NCBI GenBank assembly: GCA_029243165.1
Contig: JAQWSN010000027.1
Location: forward strand, 62,001-126,000
Origin: Flavobacteriaceae bacterium
Lineage (GTDB): Bacteria > Bacteroidota > Bacteroidia > Flavobacteriales > Flavobacteriaceae
Direction of reading: 5' to 3'
DNA: 64,000 nt
Shown here: positions 55,490-64,000 of the stretch, one piece after another
How the letters are laid out: the number at the start of each line of letters is the position of its first letter
Numbering within the stretch: the first letter of the stretch is position 1
Program-made: the position numbers and the translations under genes
The notes under the pieces: model-generated
The model's input: only the letters and a program-made list of their open reading frames with translations
Databases searched by the model: none
What the model was told of the DNA's origin: nothing

Positions 55490-56287
55490 TTACTTATTCA
55501 AATTTCTTAAGTCCGCATTTAGCAACCACCCCTCAGAACCATTTGCTATTCTAATTTTTTGCCATTCTGCCAATGAATCCAAAAGTTGAAGTTTTGTTCC
55601 TTCATGCAAAACAAACAACAGATCTCCCTGTTGGTTAGGCTCTGACCAAGTGTCAATTTGTTTTGAAAAAAGAATTGCATATTGGGTTTGTTGTGAGGTA
55701 CTATCCTTAAAAAAAGTAATCAAAAAGCTGCCCATAAAGAAAAGAAACAAAACAAGAGATAAAAAAAAGTATCCTCTTTTGAGTCGAGTGGTTTGGGTAA
55801 ATAAATATCCTAAAAACAAAAGAGCTGAGAGCCAGAGCAGCAACAAGGTCAATTTCGACCACATGTCGGTACTGAACAATTCGAAAACTCGCTTTTGAAT
55901 CTGAGCAAGTTGTGACTCTGGTAACGGTTCAATAGCATCTAAAGTCATGTTTTGGGCAAAAGAACTATTGATTTGAATGTCTTGATTTTCAGGAGCCAGT
56001 TGTTTTGCCTTTTCAAAAAAGTAGATGCTCTCCGCAACTTGATTTAAACGATAATAAGCATTTCCAAGATTGTAGTACAGTTCCGAACTGTGTTTACCGT
56101 CATTCAAAATTTGTTCATACAATGTAATTGCTTTTCCATAGTCTCCGTCATTGTATGCCTTATTTCCTTGAGAAAAAAGTTCACCGGATGATTCTTGTGC
56201 ATTTGAGGCAAATACATTGAAAATTAAAACAAGACCTAGAGCGAGGAAATTGTCCAATTGAAAAAAAGAATTTATTAATGGTTTCAT
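55490..56287 (-). CDS. batE: BatE, tetratricopeptide and SH3-like protein
   Basis: Last gene of the Bat operon, 265 residues. A signal peptide (ending FASNAQ) is followed by TPR units (NKAYNDGDYGKAITLYEQIL, LYYNLGNAYYRLNQVAESIYFFEKA), two membrane helices (LLLLWLSALLFLGYLF, FFLSLVLFLFFMGSFLITFF) and a C-terminal SH3-like segment (LHEGTKLQLLDSLAEWQKI). It is thought to be part of an envelope complex with BatA-D. The ATG overlaps the batD stop by four bases. Confidence 0.9.
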   Translation of the reverse strand: MKPLINSFFQLDNFLALGLVLIFNVFASNAQESSGELFSQGNKAYNDGDYGKAITLYEQILNDGKHSSELYYNLGNAYYRLNQVAESIYFFEKAKQLAPENQDIQINSSFAQNMTLDAIEPLPESQLAQIQKRVFELFSTDMWSKLTLLLLWLSALLFLGYLFTQTTRLKRGYFFLSLVLFLFFMGSFLITFFKDSTSQQTQYAILFSKQIDTWSEPNQQGDLLFVLHEGTKLQLLDSLAEWQKIRIANGSEGWLLNADLRNLNK

Positions 56288-58056
56288 AATTGTCTGTCTA
56301 TTGTCGCCATAACACTACTGGCCCGCTCATAATCTGCTTGAATACTTACTGTTGAACCCGGTGCGTAGCGAGCCAATTCGCAATTTTCAACAAGGGCGAT
56401 AAAGTCTTTTGCTAACTGAATTTCTACATTTTTTTCTCTCAATAAATCTTCTATTTTAGATTTGCTAAGTTCATTGGTTTCAATTTTAAGTTTGGCTTTT
56501 AAATAATTGTGTAATGCCCGCTCCAAGGCCTCATAAAATTGAACTTGATTCCCAAATGCTTTTTTAGCAGAACTTAAATATTTTCTAGCAAGTTTTTGAG
56601 CTAAACGCTGTTTTGTACTGGCCCTATCTTCTGTTTTTTGAAAAATAAAGCGGTTTATTAAATATCCCAAAATTAGTATCAAAAAGGGGAGTGTAAATAA
56701 AATCCAAAACTTGTAACTCAACCAAAATGACATTGATTTTATGGGTCGAAGATTCGTTTCCAACTGAATGAATCTAAAGGCGCTATTTGATGTTGTTGGT
56801 AAAGATTTCTTTGATGCAATTTGATTTGTGTTTACATTGGAAGTTCCTGCAGTAGGCCCTTCGTAAACATCAACAATTAATTCCTGAGACCTTAAGGTTT
56901 TGTATGTTTTTGTTTTGGGATTAAAAAATGAAAAACGAATTGAAGGTACTGGATACTTGCCCTGAAACTGAGGGACTATGGTGTAGGTTGATTCAACTGC
57001 TCCTTCGTTCCCAGCTAGGGTCGTCTTGATGTTTTCACTCCGCTCTGGTTCATAGACTTCAAGAGTTTTGGGAACATTAATCTCAGGTAATTTAAAGAGA
57101 TTTAAATTCCCCTTGCCATTAACTTTAATTTTAGCTTGAAAAGACTCAGAAGCTTTAAGAGCTTCTTTTGTTAGGATCACATCAAAATCAAATTGCCCCA
57201 CCGCTCCAGAGAAACTGTCGGGTTGACCTTCTTTAGGAAGAGGTTTAACGTTGAGTACGCGCCTTCCTGCTGTAATTGTTTTTTGGGCTTGGGTCAGAAT
57301 TCTCATACCAAATAAATCACGCCGATTGCTAGGTGCAGTAAGGCTTAAATTTAATGTTAAAGGTTCTAAGCTTAACCTACCCGATTTTTGAGGATAGAGT
57401 ACTACTTTTTGCCATATTACTTCGTTGTAAGGTTCTCCTTTGTAACTACCCCTTGGATTTACTTGTACTCTTCCAATGTTAATTTTGCTACTCCAAAAAT
57501 CACCATAGCTGGGTGATTCAAGCTCTTGGACATCCGTAATTGAAATGGGATTTCTGAAATAGAGTTTGTACACCACACTAATACCCTCATTCAGATAGGG
57601 GGACGCATTGGAAATTTCCGCAACTAAGTGAATGTTTTCATCAGTAAGGTAATCAATATTATTAGGATCGTTAGGCTTTTTAACTGCTTCTGTGACCTGG
57701 ATTTCAATAGGAGAGGTTTTGTAAACTTCTCCCTGAATGGTTATTGCTGCCTGCCCTAGAGTAACCTTCCCTTTTGCTTTTGGTGTCAAAAAATAGGTGT
57801 AGGTTTTCGAAAAACTACTGACCCCGTTTACCCAAGATCGATTTACTGATTGCTGAGGGCCGCTAACCACTACAAAGTTTAAAAAATTAGGGGGAGTAAA
57901 ATTATCTCCATTTTCATTCATCACAAAATCAATACGAAGCCGTTCATTTAAACCTAGCCTTTTTTTACTGACCTTTGCGTCAAAAGTAATTTGGGCTTGA
58001 AGGCTAAATGTAACTCCTACAAGGAAAAAAAAGAGGAATAATAACGTTTTCTTCAT
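56284..58056 (-). CDS. batD: BatD, oxygen-tolerance family protein
   Basis: A 590-residue exported protein. The ATG at 58056 (MKKTLLFLFFFLVGVTFS, cleavage after LQAQ) is preferred over a TTG three codons upstream. The periplasmic part contains repeated Ig-like beta domains (ITFDAKVSKKRLGLNERL, GEVYKTSPIEI). One membrane helix lies near residue 460 (YKFWILFTLPFLILILGYLI), and a cytoplasmic helical tail follows. BatD proteins are predicted scaffolds of the Bat system; the molecular role is not known. It follows batC after 2 bases. Confidence 0.92.
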   Translation of the reverse strand: MKKTLLFLFFFLVGVTFSLQAQITFDAKVSKKRLGLNERLRIDFVMNENGDNFTPPNFLNFVVVSGPQQSVNRSWVNGVSSFSKTYTYFLTPKAKGKVTLGQAAITIQGEVYKTSPIEIQVTEAVKKPNDPNNIDYLTDENIHLVAEISNASPYLNEGISVVYKLYFRNPISITDVQELESPSYGDFWSSKINIGRVQVNPRGSYKGEPYNEVIWQKVVLYPQKSGRLSLEPLTLNLSLTAPSNRRDLFGMRILTQAQKTITAGRRVLNVKPLPKEGQPDSFSGAVGQFDFDVILTKEALKASESFQAKIKVNGKGNLNLFKLPEINVPKTLEVYEPERSENIKTTLAGNEGAVESTYTIVPQFQGKYPVPSIRFSFFNPKTKTYKTLRSQELIVDVYEGPTAGTSNVNTNQIASKKSLPTTSNSAFRFIQLETNLRPIKSMSFWLSYKFWILFTLPFLILILGYLINRFIFQKTEDRASTKQRLAQKLARKYLSSAKKAFGNQVQFYEALERALHNYLKAKLKIETNELSKSKIEDLLREKNVEIQLAKDFIALVENCELARYAPGSTVSIQADYERASSVMATIDRQL

Positions 58057-58058
58057 AG

Positions 58059-58898
58059 TTACCAATCTTTTTTCCCTCTAACCGGTACCCCTTTTACTTT
58101 TTTAGCATTGACTTTATCCTGAACTTTTTTCTCTTGATTGTTCATAGCCTCTAATAAACTCTGTACCTGCTGAGGGGATAACTGCCCTTTTTTTGGAGCT
58201 TGCTTTTTATTTTCAGGCTTTTTGTTTTGCTCGTCCTGTTTGTTTTTATTTTGATCTCCTTCGTTTTTGGGCTTCCCTTCGTCTTTATCTTCGTCTCCTT
58301 CATCGCCTTCTTTGTTAGGGTCTTTTTCATCCTTGTTTTCCTGATCCCCTTCCTGATCATTGTTGTCCTTTTCTTGATCTTCTTCTTTTTCTTGATCTTG
58401 CTGATCTTTTTGGTCTTTCTTATCGTCTTGTTCTTGCTCTTCAGGAGGTTTTTCGTTTTCTAAAAGTTCCTTTGCCAAAGCATAGTTGTATCGAGTTTCG
58501 TCGTCAGAAGGGTTGTTCCTAAGTGCGTTTTTGTAAGCTTCAACTGCTTTTTGATATTCCTTTTTCTTCATAAAAACATTTCCCATATTATGAAATGCTT
58601 TGTGTTTATCTTCTTTTGAAGAGGCAAATTTTTGTGTCTGAAAAAAACGCTGTGAGGCCTCGTCATATTGTTTATCTAAAAAATGAATATTTCCTAAATT
58701 GTAAAGAGCAGTTGATTTTTCAGGAGCCATAGACAATGCTTTTCGAAATGATTTTTCTGCACCAGCATAAGCCTCTTCCTCAACCTGAGTGTTGCCCTCA
58801 TAAATGTGATTATTAACCTTTCCTTCCTGTGCTTGAAGCAAAGTAAAAGCACTCATAATAAAAATCCAAAACGCATTATTTTTCATTTTCATTTTCAT
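58059..58898 (-). CDS. batC: BatC, TPR protein with long charged tail
   Basis: A 279-residue exported protein. Three in-frame ATGs in the first five codons (MKMKM) leave the start open; the third, at 58886, gives the cleanest signal peptide (cleavage near LLQAQ). TPR repeats span about residues 30-150 (ALYNLGNIHFLDKQYDEAS, AFHNMGNVFMKKKEYQKAV). Residues ~155-245 are an extreme low-complexity tract of E, D, K, Q and N, followed by APKKGQLSPQQVQSLL. The tract is typical for BatC and probably disordered. The start overlaps batB by up to 23 bases. Confidence 0.92.
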   Translation of the reverse strand: MKMKMKNNAFWIFIMSAFTLLQAQEGKVNNHIYEGNTQVEEEAYAGAEKSFRKALSMAPEKSTALYNLGNIHFLDKQYDEASQRFFQTQKFASSKEDKHKAFHNMGNVFMKKKEYQKAVEAYKNALRNNPSDDETRYNYALAKELLENEKPPEEQEQDDKKDQKDQQDQEKEEDQEKDNNDQEGDQENKDEKDPNKEGDEGDEDKDEGKPKNEGDQNKNKQDEQNKKPENKKQAPKKGQLSPQQVQSLLEAMNNQEKKVQDKVNAKKVKGVPVRGKKDW

Positions 58899-59922
58899 TA
58901 AAAAGGTTCAACTTTTGCACCCATTTTGTTTTGGTTTCAAACAAAAATAAGTCCATTAAAAGAAAAATTAAAGCTCCGATCAAAAAAGGTTGAAAACGGT
59001 CTTTGTAACTCACAAACTTTTTAGCTTCAAATTCTTTTTTATCCATTGCTTTCAATTGTTCTGAAACAAAATCTAAAACGGCTTGCGTATCATTTCCATC
59101 TTGGTACAACCCATCGGTTGCTGCTGCAATGGATTCCAGTACAACTGCATTGCGTTTGGTAATCACAACTTCTCCGTCAAAATCTTTTTTGTACGACTCT
59201 GTCACTCCATTGCGCTTCAACGGAATGGGAGCTCCATTTTCAGTACCTACTCCTAAAGTAAAAATCTTGATTCCCAGATCGGCTGCTCGAGCTGCTGCAT
59301 TGGCTGCCTCATCAGAATGATCTTCTCCGTCCGAGATCAAGAAAATAACCCGATTTGTTTGGTCTTCATCATCAAAAAACGTGCCTGCTAGATCAATTGC
59401 GTTGTCAAGGGCTGTTCCCTGCGAAGATAACATATCCGTATTCAGTGCTTGTAAAAACATTTTTGCTGCACCGTAATCTGTTGTAATGGGAAGCTGGGGT
59501 ATTGCTTGTGCAGCATAGGCAATGATTCCAACACGGTCGCTAGCTAGTTGATTGAGTATGGCTGAAACCAAACGTTTCGACTTTTCAATTCGGTTGGGTG
59601 CAATATCTTCAGCTAACATACTTTTTGATACATCAATCGCGAAAACGATATCCACTCCTTCTCGTTTTACGGTTTCCAATTGAGTTCCGATTTTTGGATT
59701 CATAAGGCCGAATACCATCAAAACAATTGAAAAACTAAAAAAAATGAGTTTTAAACTGGGTTTGAAATCCGATCGGGTGGGACTCAACTCTTTAAGTAAA
59801 GCTGGGTTTACAAATTGAGATTGTAATTTCCTTTTCCACCTCAACACGATAAAATAGACCACCCAAAATACTGGGAGCAAGCCCAATAAGTAAATAAAAT
59901 GATATGCGTCTATTTGATACAT
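58876..59922 (-). CDS. batB: BatB, von Willebrand factor A domain protein
   Basis: A 348-residue membrane protein. Two N-terminal helices are followed by a VWA domain whose metal-ion-dependent adhesion site is FAIDVSKSM (DxSxS), with further MIDAS residues in FLISDGEDHSDEA. A third helix near the C terminus (FLIGALIFLLMDLFLF) anchors the domain. It is a paralogue of BatA and shares TAATG with it at 59922. BatA/BatB are thought to form a complex with the MoxR ATPase. Confidence 0.94.
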   Translation of the reverse strand: MYQIDAYHFIYLLGLLPVFWVVYFIVLRWKRKLQSQFVNPALLKELSPTRSDFKPSLKLIFFSFSIVLMVFGLMNPKIGTQLETVKREGVDIVFAIDVSKSMLAEDIAPNRIEKSKRLVSAILNQLASDRVGIIAYAAQAIPQLPITTDYGAAKMFLQALNTDMLSSQGTALDNAIDLAGTFFDDEDQTNRVIFLISDGEDHSDEAANAAARAADLGIKIFTLGVGTENGAPIPLKRNGVTESYKKDFDGEVVITKRNAVVLESIAAATDGLYQDGNDTQAVLDFVSEQLKAMDKKEFEAKKFVSYKDRFQPFLIGALIFLLMDLFLFETKTKWVQKLNLFNENENEK

Positions 59923-60926
59923 TAAATAAAACTTTTAAATAAAGTGTTCCTTCCCAACCATTCTAGTGCAAGCAATACCAGCGCAATAAGTACCAAAATT
60001 CTGTATTTCTCTTCGTAATTGTAGTATTTGAATTCTTCGATTTCGGTCTTTTCCAGCTTATTTATTTCAGCATAAATTTCTTCTAATTTTTTATTGTCTG
60101 TTGCTCGAAAATAAACGCCCCCGGTTGCAGATGCAATTTCCTTGAGTAACGCTTCGTCAATCTCAACTTTAGTCATCCCGTATTTAAACTCCCCTGTTGG
60201 TAAAATTGCAACTGGGGCTCTTGCGGTTCCATTACTTCCTAACCCAATTGTGTAGGTTTTAATACCAAATTCTACAGCCAATTCAATTGCTATTTTAGGA
60301 TCGATAAAACCTGAATTGTTTACCCCATCAGTCAATAAAATGATCACTTTACTTTTGGCTCTGCTGTCTTTCAATCGGTTTACGGATGTAGCCAGACCCA
60401 TCCCAATGGCAGTCCCATCCTCAATTAAACCTTGATAAGCAATCTCTCTCAATGCACCCTTTACAATCGATTTATCACTAGTAATAGGGGTTTTGGTGTA
60501 ACTCTCTCCGGCATAAACGACCAATCCAATCCGATCTGAAAGTCGATCATCCACAAAAGCCGAGGCTACACGTTTTAAAGCACTTAGTCGATCGGGTTTT
60601 AAATCCTGAGCCAGCATACTCGATGAAACATCTATCGCCATGATAATATCGATCCCTTTGTTAGTTTTTGTTCGCGTGGATACATCCACCGTTTGGGGTC
60701 GAGCAATAGCCAGGATTATTAGTCCTAAAGCCAAAATTCTAAATATAAAAAGTAGGGGTCTAAGTAGGGTTAAAAGAGATCGCTTTTGTCCAAAACCTGA
60801 TAAAGAAGAGATTTTTAGACTTGCTTGTGTTTTTCTCCAAGTCAACACATGCCACACTGTTACAACAGGCAGCACACACATCAGCCAGAGGTAATTAGGA
60901 TTTGCAAAATAAATTCCTTCAAACAT
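59922..60926 (-). CDS. batA: BatA, von Willebrand factor A domain protein
   Basis: A 334-residue membrane protein with two N-terminal helices, a VWA domain (MAIDVSSSMLAQDLKPDRL; later ILLTDGVNNSGFIDP) with an intact MIDAS, and a C-terminal helix (ILVLIALVLLALEWLG). It lies between an unnamed two-TM gene (3-base gap) and batB (1-base overlap). Bacteroides Bat genes were linked to aerotolerance; the biochemical function remains unclear. Confidence 0.94.
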   Translation of the reverse strand: MFEGIYFANPNYLWLMCVLPVVTVWHVLTWRKTQASLKISSLSGFGQKRSLLTLLRPLLFIFRILALGLIILAIARPQTVDVSTRTKTNKGIDIIMAIDVSSSMLAQDLKPDRLSALKRVASAFVDDRLSDRIGLVVYAGESYTKTPITSDKSIVKGALREIAYQGLIEDGTAIGMGLATSVNRLKDSRAKSKVIILLTDGVNNSGFIDPKIAIELAVEFGIKTYTIGLGSNGTARAPVAILPTGEFKYGMTKVEIDEALLKEIASATGGVYFRATDNKKLEEIYAEINKLEKTEIEEFKYYNYEEKYRILVLIALVLLALEWLGRNTLFKSFI

Positions 60927-60929
60927 GGT

Positions 60930-62600
60930 TTAGAGTTCTTTAATTAAATCTAAACTATTAAGAATACGTTGCTCAATTTCTTGGCCGTATCGATCTTCCT
61001 TTTCATACATCAAGGTTAGAATAATGGTTCCTTGTTCAAAGGTAAACAGGTATGCGCTAAAATTACACCGAACTCGTTTGGTTTGTTTCTTTTTTGGGTA
61101 ATCCAAAGTACCGTAAACTTTAGCAACTGGAATCCCAGAGGGCAAGGTTACCGCATCATTTTTAATAAATATGTTCACTGCTCCTTCAGATTCAAAGTTT
61201 GAAATGATTGAGTTTACAAGTTCTTGTCCTTTTTCTAAATCAGCCTGTTTCGGATCTGCTGAAGGGGGTTCAGCTGCCTTGGCTTGATTCTTTGGAAAAT
61301 CAAAAGCAAGGTTGATGTAAAACGGACTGTCCAGCGATCCGAAACGAAATTGCTGCACGGGATCCTCGGAAGATGAGATGCGTTCAAGTATTTCTGGAGT
61401 TTCCACGGCTAACGGGGGAGTTCCGTACTGACTTTTAAACCATTGTCCGCTTACAAGAAGTTTTGTTGGGTATCTAAGGATTGTATCCCTTACAGGATAG
61501 TAACCGTAGACCAACATACAAATAACAAGTGCCAAAACGGTCAAAATTCCAGCTCCAGAAATTCCCCAAATCCATTGTTCTTTTCTCCTTTTTTTTGCCA
61601 AAAATTCTTGATAAGCAGCTTTTTCCCGAAGTTCTTCTTCAGTAGGCTCAGGAAGCGCTTCCTTAGTTTCTTTAACCACATGTTCAACTGCCTTACGATC
61701 TTCAGTAGCCGTGTAAATTTCAGGCAGTGATTTGGCAAATTTCACTAAGTCTGCGTTTTTTAAAACCTCTCTTAAGCTTTTAAGTGTTTTAGGATCCAAA
61801 TCAAGAGACCCTGAATCTTTACGAAGCTCCAACTTGACTAATAATTCCTCCGAAGTACTTTCAAGGGCATCAATTTTTGCCTCTTCTTCAAGATAGCGAC
61901 GAACAACATCGGTAAGTCTTGAATAATATCTTTTGAATTCCTCTTGCTCTGAAAGTATTTCGCTTTCTAATGCTCTGAGTTCTTCAATTGCTCGTTCAAA
62001 GGGCGGAAGTTCTCGTGCACGTAATTCTTTTTTTCGCTTTTGAAATAAATAAGTATAAAAAACCCCAATCAAAATAAGCCCTAACGCAAGCCCCCAAAGA
62101 ATCTGAGCGATCAAAGCATCGTAATTTTTTTTCACCTGAGTGAGTGGCTTAATATCATACAGTTTTTGCTTTGTAGTATCCACCACAACGGGATCTACAC
62201 GAATTGAAATTAAATCTGCTATTTTTGAAAAACCGTCAACCAAAACCTGCTGTTGAGGCAAAAAATAGTTCCCTGTATCAAACTGAATTAACGCATACTT
62301 CTTGGTGTACAAAAAATGAGATTGAGCACGAAGAGTATCTATTGGGCTTTCATCAAGTAATTCAAAGGGAGCAAAAATGGGCTGTTCAGGAAAACTAACT
62401 TGGGCTGTGCTATCCGCCTTCACTTGAATCGTGTAGTTGAGCTGTTCACCTATCTTAACTGTTGTTGTGTCCACGGCTACCTGCAACTCAGCTGATTGTT
62501 GTGACCAGATTACAAAAGGTGTAAGAAAGGTCAAAAGCCACAAACTGAATTGCTTTATTTTATCCACGTGCTTTAAAATATCCCAATAATTTTTTAACAT
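60930..62600 (-). CDS. Bat-operon membrane protein with two helices (unnamed, BatD-like N terminus)
   Basis: A 556-residue protein always seen, to my knowledge, between the DUF58 and batA genes in Flavobacteriia. A signal peptide (ending VIWSQ) leads to a periplasmic Ig-like domain (VAVDTTTVKIGEQLNYTIQV) similar to BatD. A helix (QILWGLALGLILIGVFYTY) near residue 170 is followed by a cytoplasmic coiled-coil-rich acidic region. A second helix (GILTVLALVICMLVYGYY) near 355 leads to a C-terminal domain of ~190 residues. It overlaps the DUF58 gene by 41 bases. Confidence 0.8.
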   Translation of the reverse strand: MLKNYWDILKHVDKIKQFSLWLLTFLTPFVIWSQQSAELQVAVDTTTVKIGEQLNYTIQVKADSTAQVSFPEQPIFAPFELLDESPIDTLRAQSHFLYTKKYALIQFDTGNYFLPQQQVLVDGFSKIADLISIRVDPVVVDTTKQKLYDIKPLTQVKKNYDALIAQILWGLALGLILIGVFYTYLFQKRKKELRARELPPFERAIEELRALESEILSEQEEFKRYYSRLTDVVRRYLEEEAKIDALESTSEELLVKLELRKDSGSLDLDPKTLKSLREVLKNADLVKFAKSLPEIYTATEDRKAVEHVVKETKEALPEPTEEELREKAAYQEFLAKKRRKEQWIWGISGAGILTVLALVICMLVYGYYPVRDTILRYPTKLLVSGQWFKSQYGTPPLAVETPEILERISSSEDPVQQFRFGSLDSPFYINLAFDFPKNQAKAAEPPSADPKQADLEKGQELVNSIISNFESEGAVNIFIKNDAVTLPSGIPVAKVYGTLDYPKKKQTKRVRCNFSAYLFTFEQGTIILTLMYEKEDRYGQEIEQRILNSLDLIKEL

Positions 62601-63426
62601 AACTCTCTTCTACGCTGCAACTCAAGTGTCCAGCCCCATTCATTTTGAATAATTCTTCAAAACTTCCTACACGAGTTGCGTAATGCGCTGCGTACTTTTT
62701 CCTAATTTGTTTAGAAAATGTATTGATCCATTTCGTGCTTCCTGTCTCCGCATCAACCATGGGTACCAAACCTAAATTAGGAAGCGTTTTCTCCATAGGA
62801 TCAAAAACACGTATTCCTGTTAAATCATGTTTCTTAGCAGCAATACGAAGTGTTTTTTCATACCCTTGATTCATAAAATCAGACAGCAAAAACACAATTG
62901 CCTTTTTCTTTAGAACGCTAGAAAGGAATTCTAGAGCAGAAGAAATATCTGTTTTTTTACTCAAAGGATTAAATTCTAATAACTCTCTAATGATTCTCAA
63001 CACATGAGATCGTCCTTTTTTAGGCGGTATGTACAATTCGATCTGGTCTGAAAACAAAACCAAACCCACTTTATCGTTGTTTTGTAGGGCAGAAAAGGCT
63101 AAAGTAGCTGCTATTTCTGTCAGGATTTCGCGCTTGAATTGTAATCTTGTCCCGAAGGATTCTGAACCACTTACATCTACAACCAACATTAATGTCAATT
63201 CTCGTTCCTCTTCGAAGACCTTTACAAAGGGCTCATTGTAACGTGCGGTAACATTCCAATCAATAGCCCGAACATCATCGCCAAACTGATACTGACGAAC
63301 TTCACTAAAAGTCATTCCACGTCCTTTAAAAGTTGAGTGGTACTCCCCACCAAAAACATGGTCACTCAAACGGCGAGTCTTGATTTCGATTTTACGAACT
63401 TTTTTAAGTAACGCTTTAGTGTCCAT
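62560..63426 (-). CDS. DUF58 domain protein (VWA-like), MoxR-associated
   Basis: A 288-residue soluble protein. The DUF58 signature is RQYQFGDDVRAIDWNVTARYNEPFVK, followed by a VWA-like core with VVDVSGSESFG (MIDAS-like) and VFLLSDFMNQGYE. It is the usual partner of MoxR AAA+ ATPases and follows moxR after about 44 bases. It is expected to act as the adaptor between MoxR and the membrane VWA proteins BatA/BatB. Confidence 0.93.
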   Translation of the reverse strand: MDTKALLKKVRKIEIKTRRLSDHVFGGEYHSTFKGRGMTFSEVRQYQFGDDVRAIDWNVTARYNEPFVKVFEEERELTLMLVVDVSGSESFGTRLQFKREILTEIAATLAFSALQNNDKVGLVLFSDQIELYIPPKKGRSHVLRIIRELLEFNPLSKKTDISSALEFLSSVLKKKAIVFLLSDFMNQGYEKTLRIAAKKHDLTGIRVFDPMEKTLPNLGLVPMVDAETGSTKWINTFSKQIRKKYAAHYATRVGSFEELFKMNGAGHLSCSVEESYVKKLLGYFKARG

Positions 63427-63470
63427 TAGGATGCTGTTCGTGAAAAGATTTTTAAATTGTATTGAGCTAA

Positions 63471-64000
63471 CTAGGGAACTTCGACTTCATTTATGATCTG
63501 AGTTATCAAATCTTCAGAAGTAATATTTTCTGCTTCAGCCTCATAAGTCAAGCCAATCCGATGTCTTAAAACATCATAAATTACCGCCCTTACATCTTCA
63601 GGAATTACATAGCCACGATGTCTTAAAAAGGCATGACATTTGGCTGCTGTTGCTAAATTAATACTCCCTCTGGGTGAAGCACCAAAGCTTATTAAAGGTT
63701 TGATTGATTCCAGATTGTACTTTTCAGGATAACGGGTAGCAAAGATCAGATTTAAAATATAATTTTCAATTTTTTCGTCCATGTAAACCTCTCGAATTGT
63801 ATCCTGAGCTGTTAAAATTTGTTTGGTAGTAACTACAGGGTTTACTTGAGTTGCAGTTCTGTTTAAGTTGTTTCTCACGATAAGTTGTTCTTCTTCCAGC
63901 TTAGGATAGTCTATCACAGCTTTTAACATAAATCGGTCTACTTGAGCTTCTGGCAAGGGATATGTCCCTTCTTGTTCTACTGGATTTTGGGTTGCCATTA
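63471..64000 (-). CDS. moxR: MoxR family AAA+ ATPase (N-terminal part outside window)
   Basis: Only the C-terminal ~176 residues are present; the frame runs off the right edge, and the first methionine here is internal, in the sensor-1 region MATQNPVEQEGTYPLPEAQVDRFML. The AAA lid follows, with FGASPRGSINLATAAKCHAFL and PEDVRAVIYDVLRHRIGLTYEAEAEN. MoxR proteins are chaperone-like ATPases that act with DUF58/VWA partners, which follow directly. The Walker motifs lie outside the window. Confidence 0.95.
   Translation of the reverse strand, partial: MATQNPVEQEGTYPLPEAQVDRFMLKAVIDYPKLEEEQLIVRNNLNRTATQVNPVVTTKQILTAQDTIREVYMDEKIENYILNLIFATRYPEKYNLESIKPLISFGASPRGSINLATAAKCHAFLRHRGYVIPEDVRAVIYDVLRHRIGLTYEAEAENITSEDLITQIINEVEVP

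Noticed and set aside
58200-58463. Plus-strand frame with a strongly hydrophobic translation that looks like a membrane protein
   Set aside because: It is the antisense of the E/K/D-rich tract of batC; complementary codons of charged residues read as Phe, Leu, Val and Ile.

Overview
The window is a stretch of chromosome from a member of the Bacteroidota, most likely class Flavobacteriia. The evidence is the AT-rich sequence, promoters of the Bacteroidota type (TTG, about 19 bases, TAnnTTTG), the almost complete lack of Shine-Dalgarno sequences, and lineage-typical genes: a DnaE with an N-terminal exonuclease, the Bat (aerotolerance) operon, an IPExxxVDY-family protein and a CruF/CrtD/CrtA carotenoid operon. 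I see no insertion sequence, prophage, integrase or CRISPR array.

Layout. 1-6149: the first ~2,050 codons of a giant secreted protein on the minus strand (signal peptide, RCC1-like segments, then acidic thrombospondin-type-3-like calcium repeats), cut by the left edge. 6243-6450: tRNA-Asp with a consensus promoter and an intrinsic terminator. 6497-11221: thioredoxin and the replicative polymerase DnaE. 11397-17033: a four-gene operon (MBL-fold exonuclease, ATP-dependent DNA ligase, DEXH helicase, PdeM phosphoesterase) in which each gene overlaps the next by ATGA, followed by mfd. 20491-26503: an ACT-like protein behind a palindromic operator candidate, yraN, metG, a histone-deacetylase-family protein facing a CBS-domain protein, an NAD-binding protein and a four-helix-bundle protein.

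26500-33209: carotenoid region. A tight minus-strand operon crtA-crtD-cruF-lipoprotein lies on one side of a long AT-rich intergenic region that carries an inverted repeat; a potassium channel, a ThuA-like protein and crtI lie on the other. 33193-40138: an EF-hand membrane protein and an AddAB-like helicase/nuclease pair. 40236-45141: superoxide dismutase converging on the purN-rnhA-pfkB-purF operon. Between sod and purF sits a tandemly duplicated 168-bp unit that could encode two 71-nt structured RNAs.

45292-49432: acpP-fabF-rnc-IPExxxVDY-pyk, a housekeeping operon. 49429-55488: DNA polymerase IV, a monooxygenase-like protein, an isoaspartyl peptidase lipoprotein, a membrane protein, gpsA, pheS, a Bacteroidota-type hypothetical gene that looks leaderless, and cvpA. 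55490-64000: the complete tail of a Bat operon (moxR partial, DUF58, an unnamed two-TM protein, batA, batB, batC, batD, batE).

The genome is very compact. Four convergent gene pairs share a 4-base TAA/TAG interlock, two more overlap by 17-23 bases, and most co-directional neighbours overlap. The strongest candidates for something undescribed are the duplicated structured-RNA unit between sod and purF, the giant repeat protein, and the lipoprotein embedded in the carotenoid operon.
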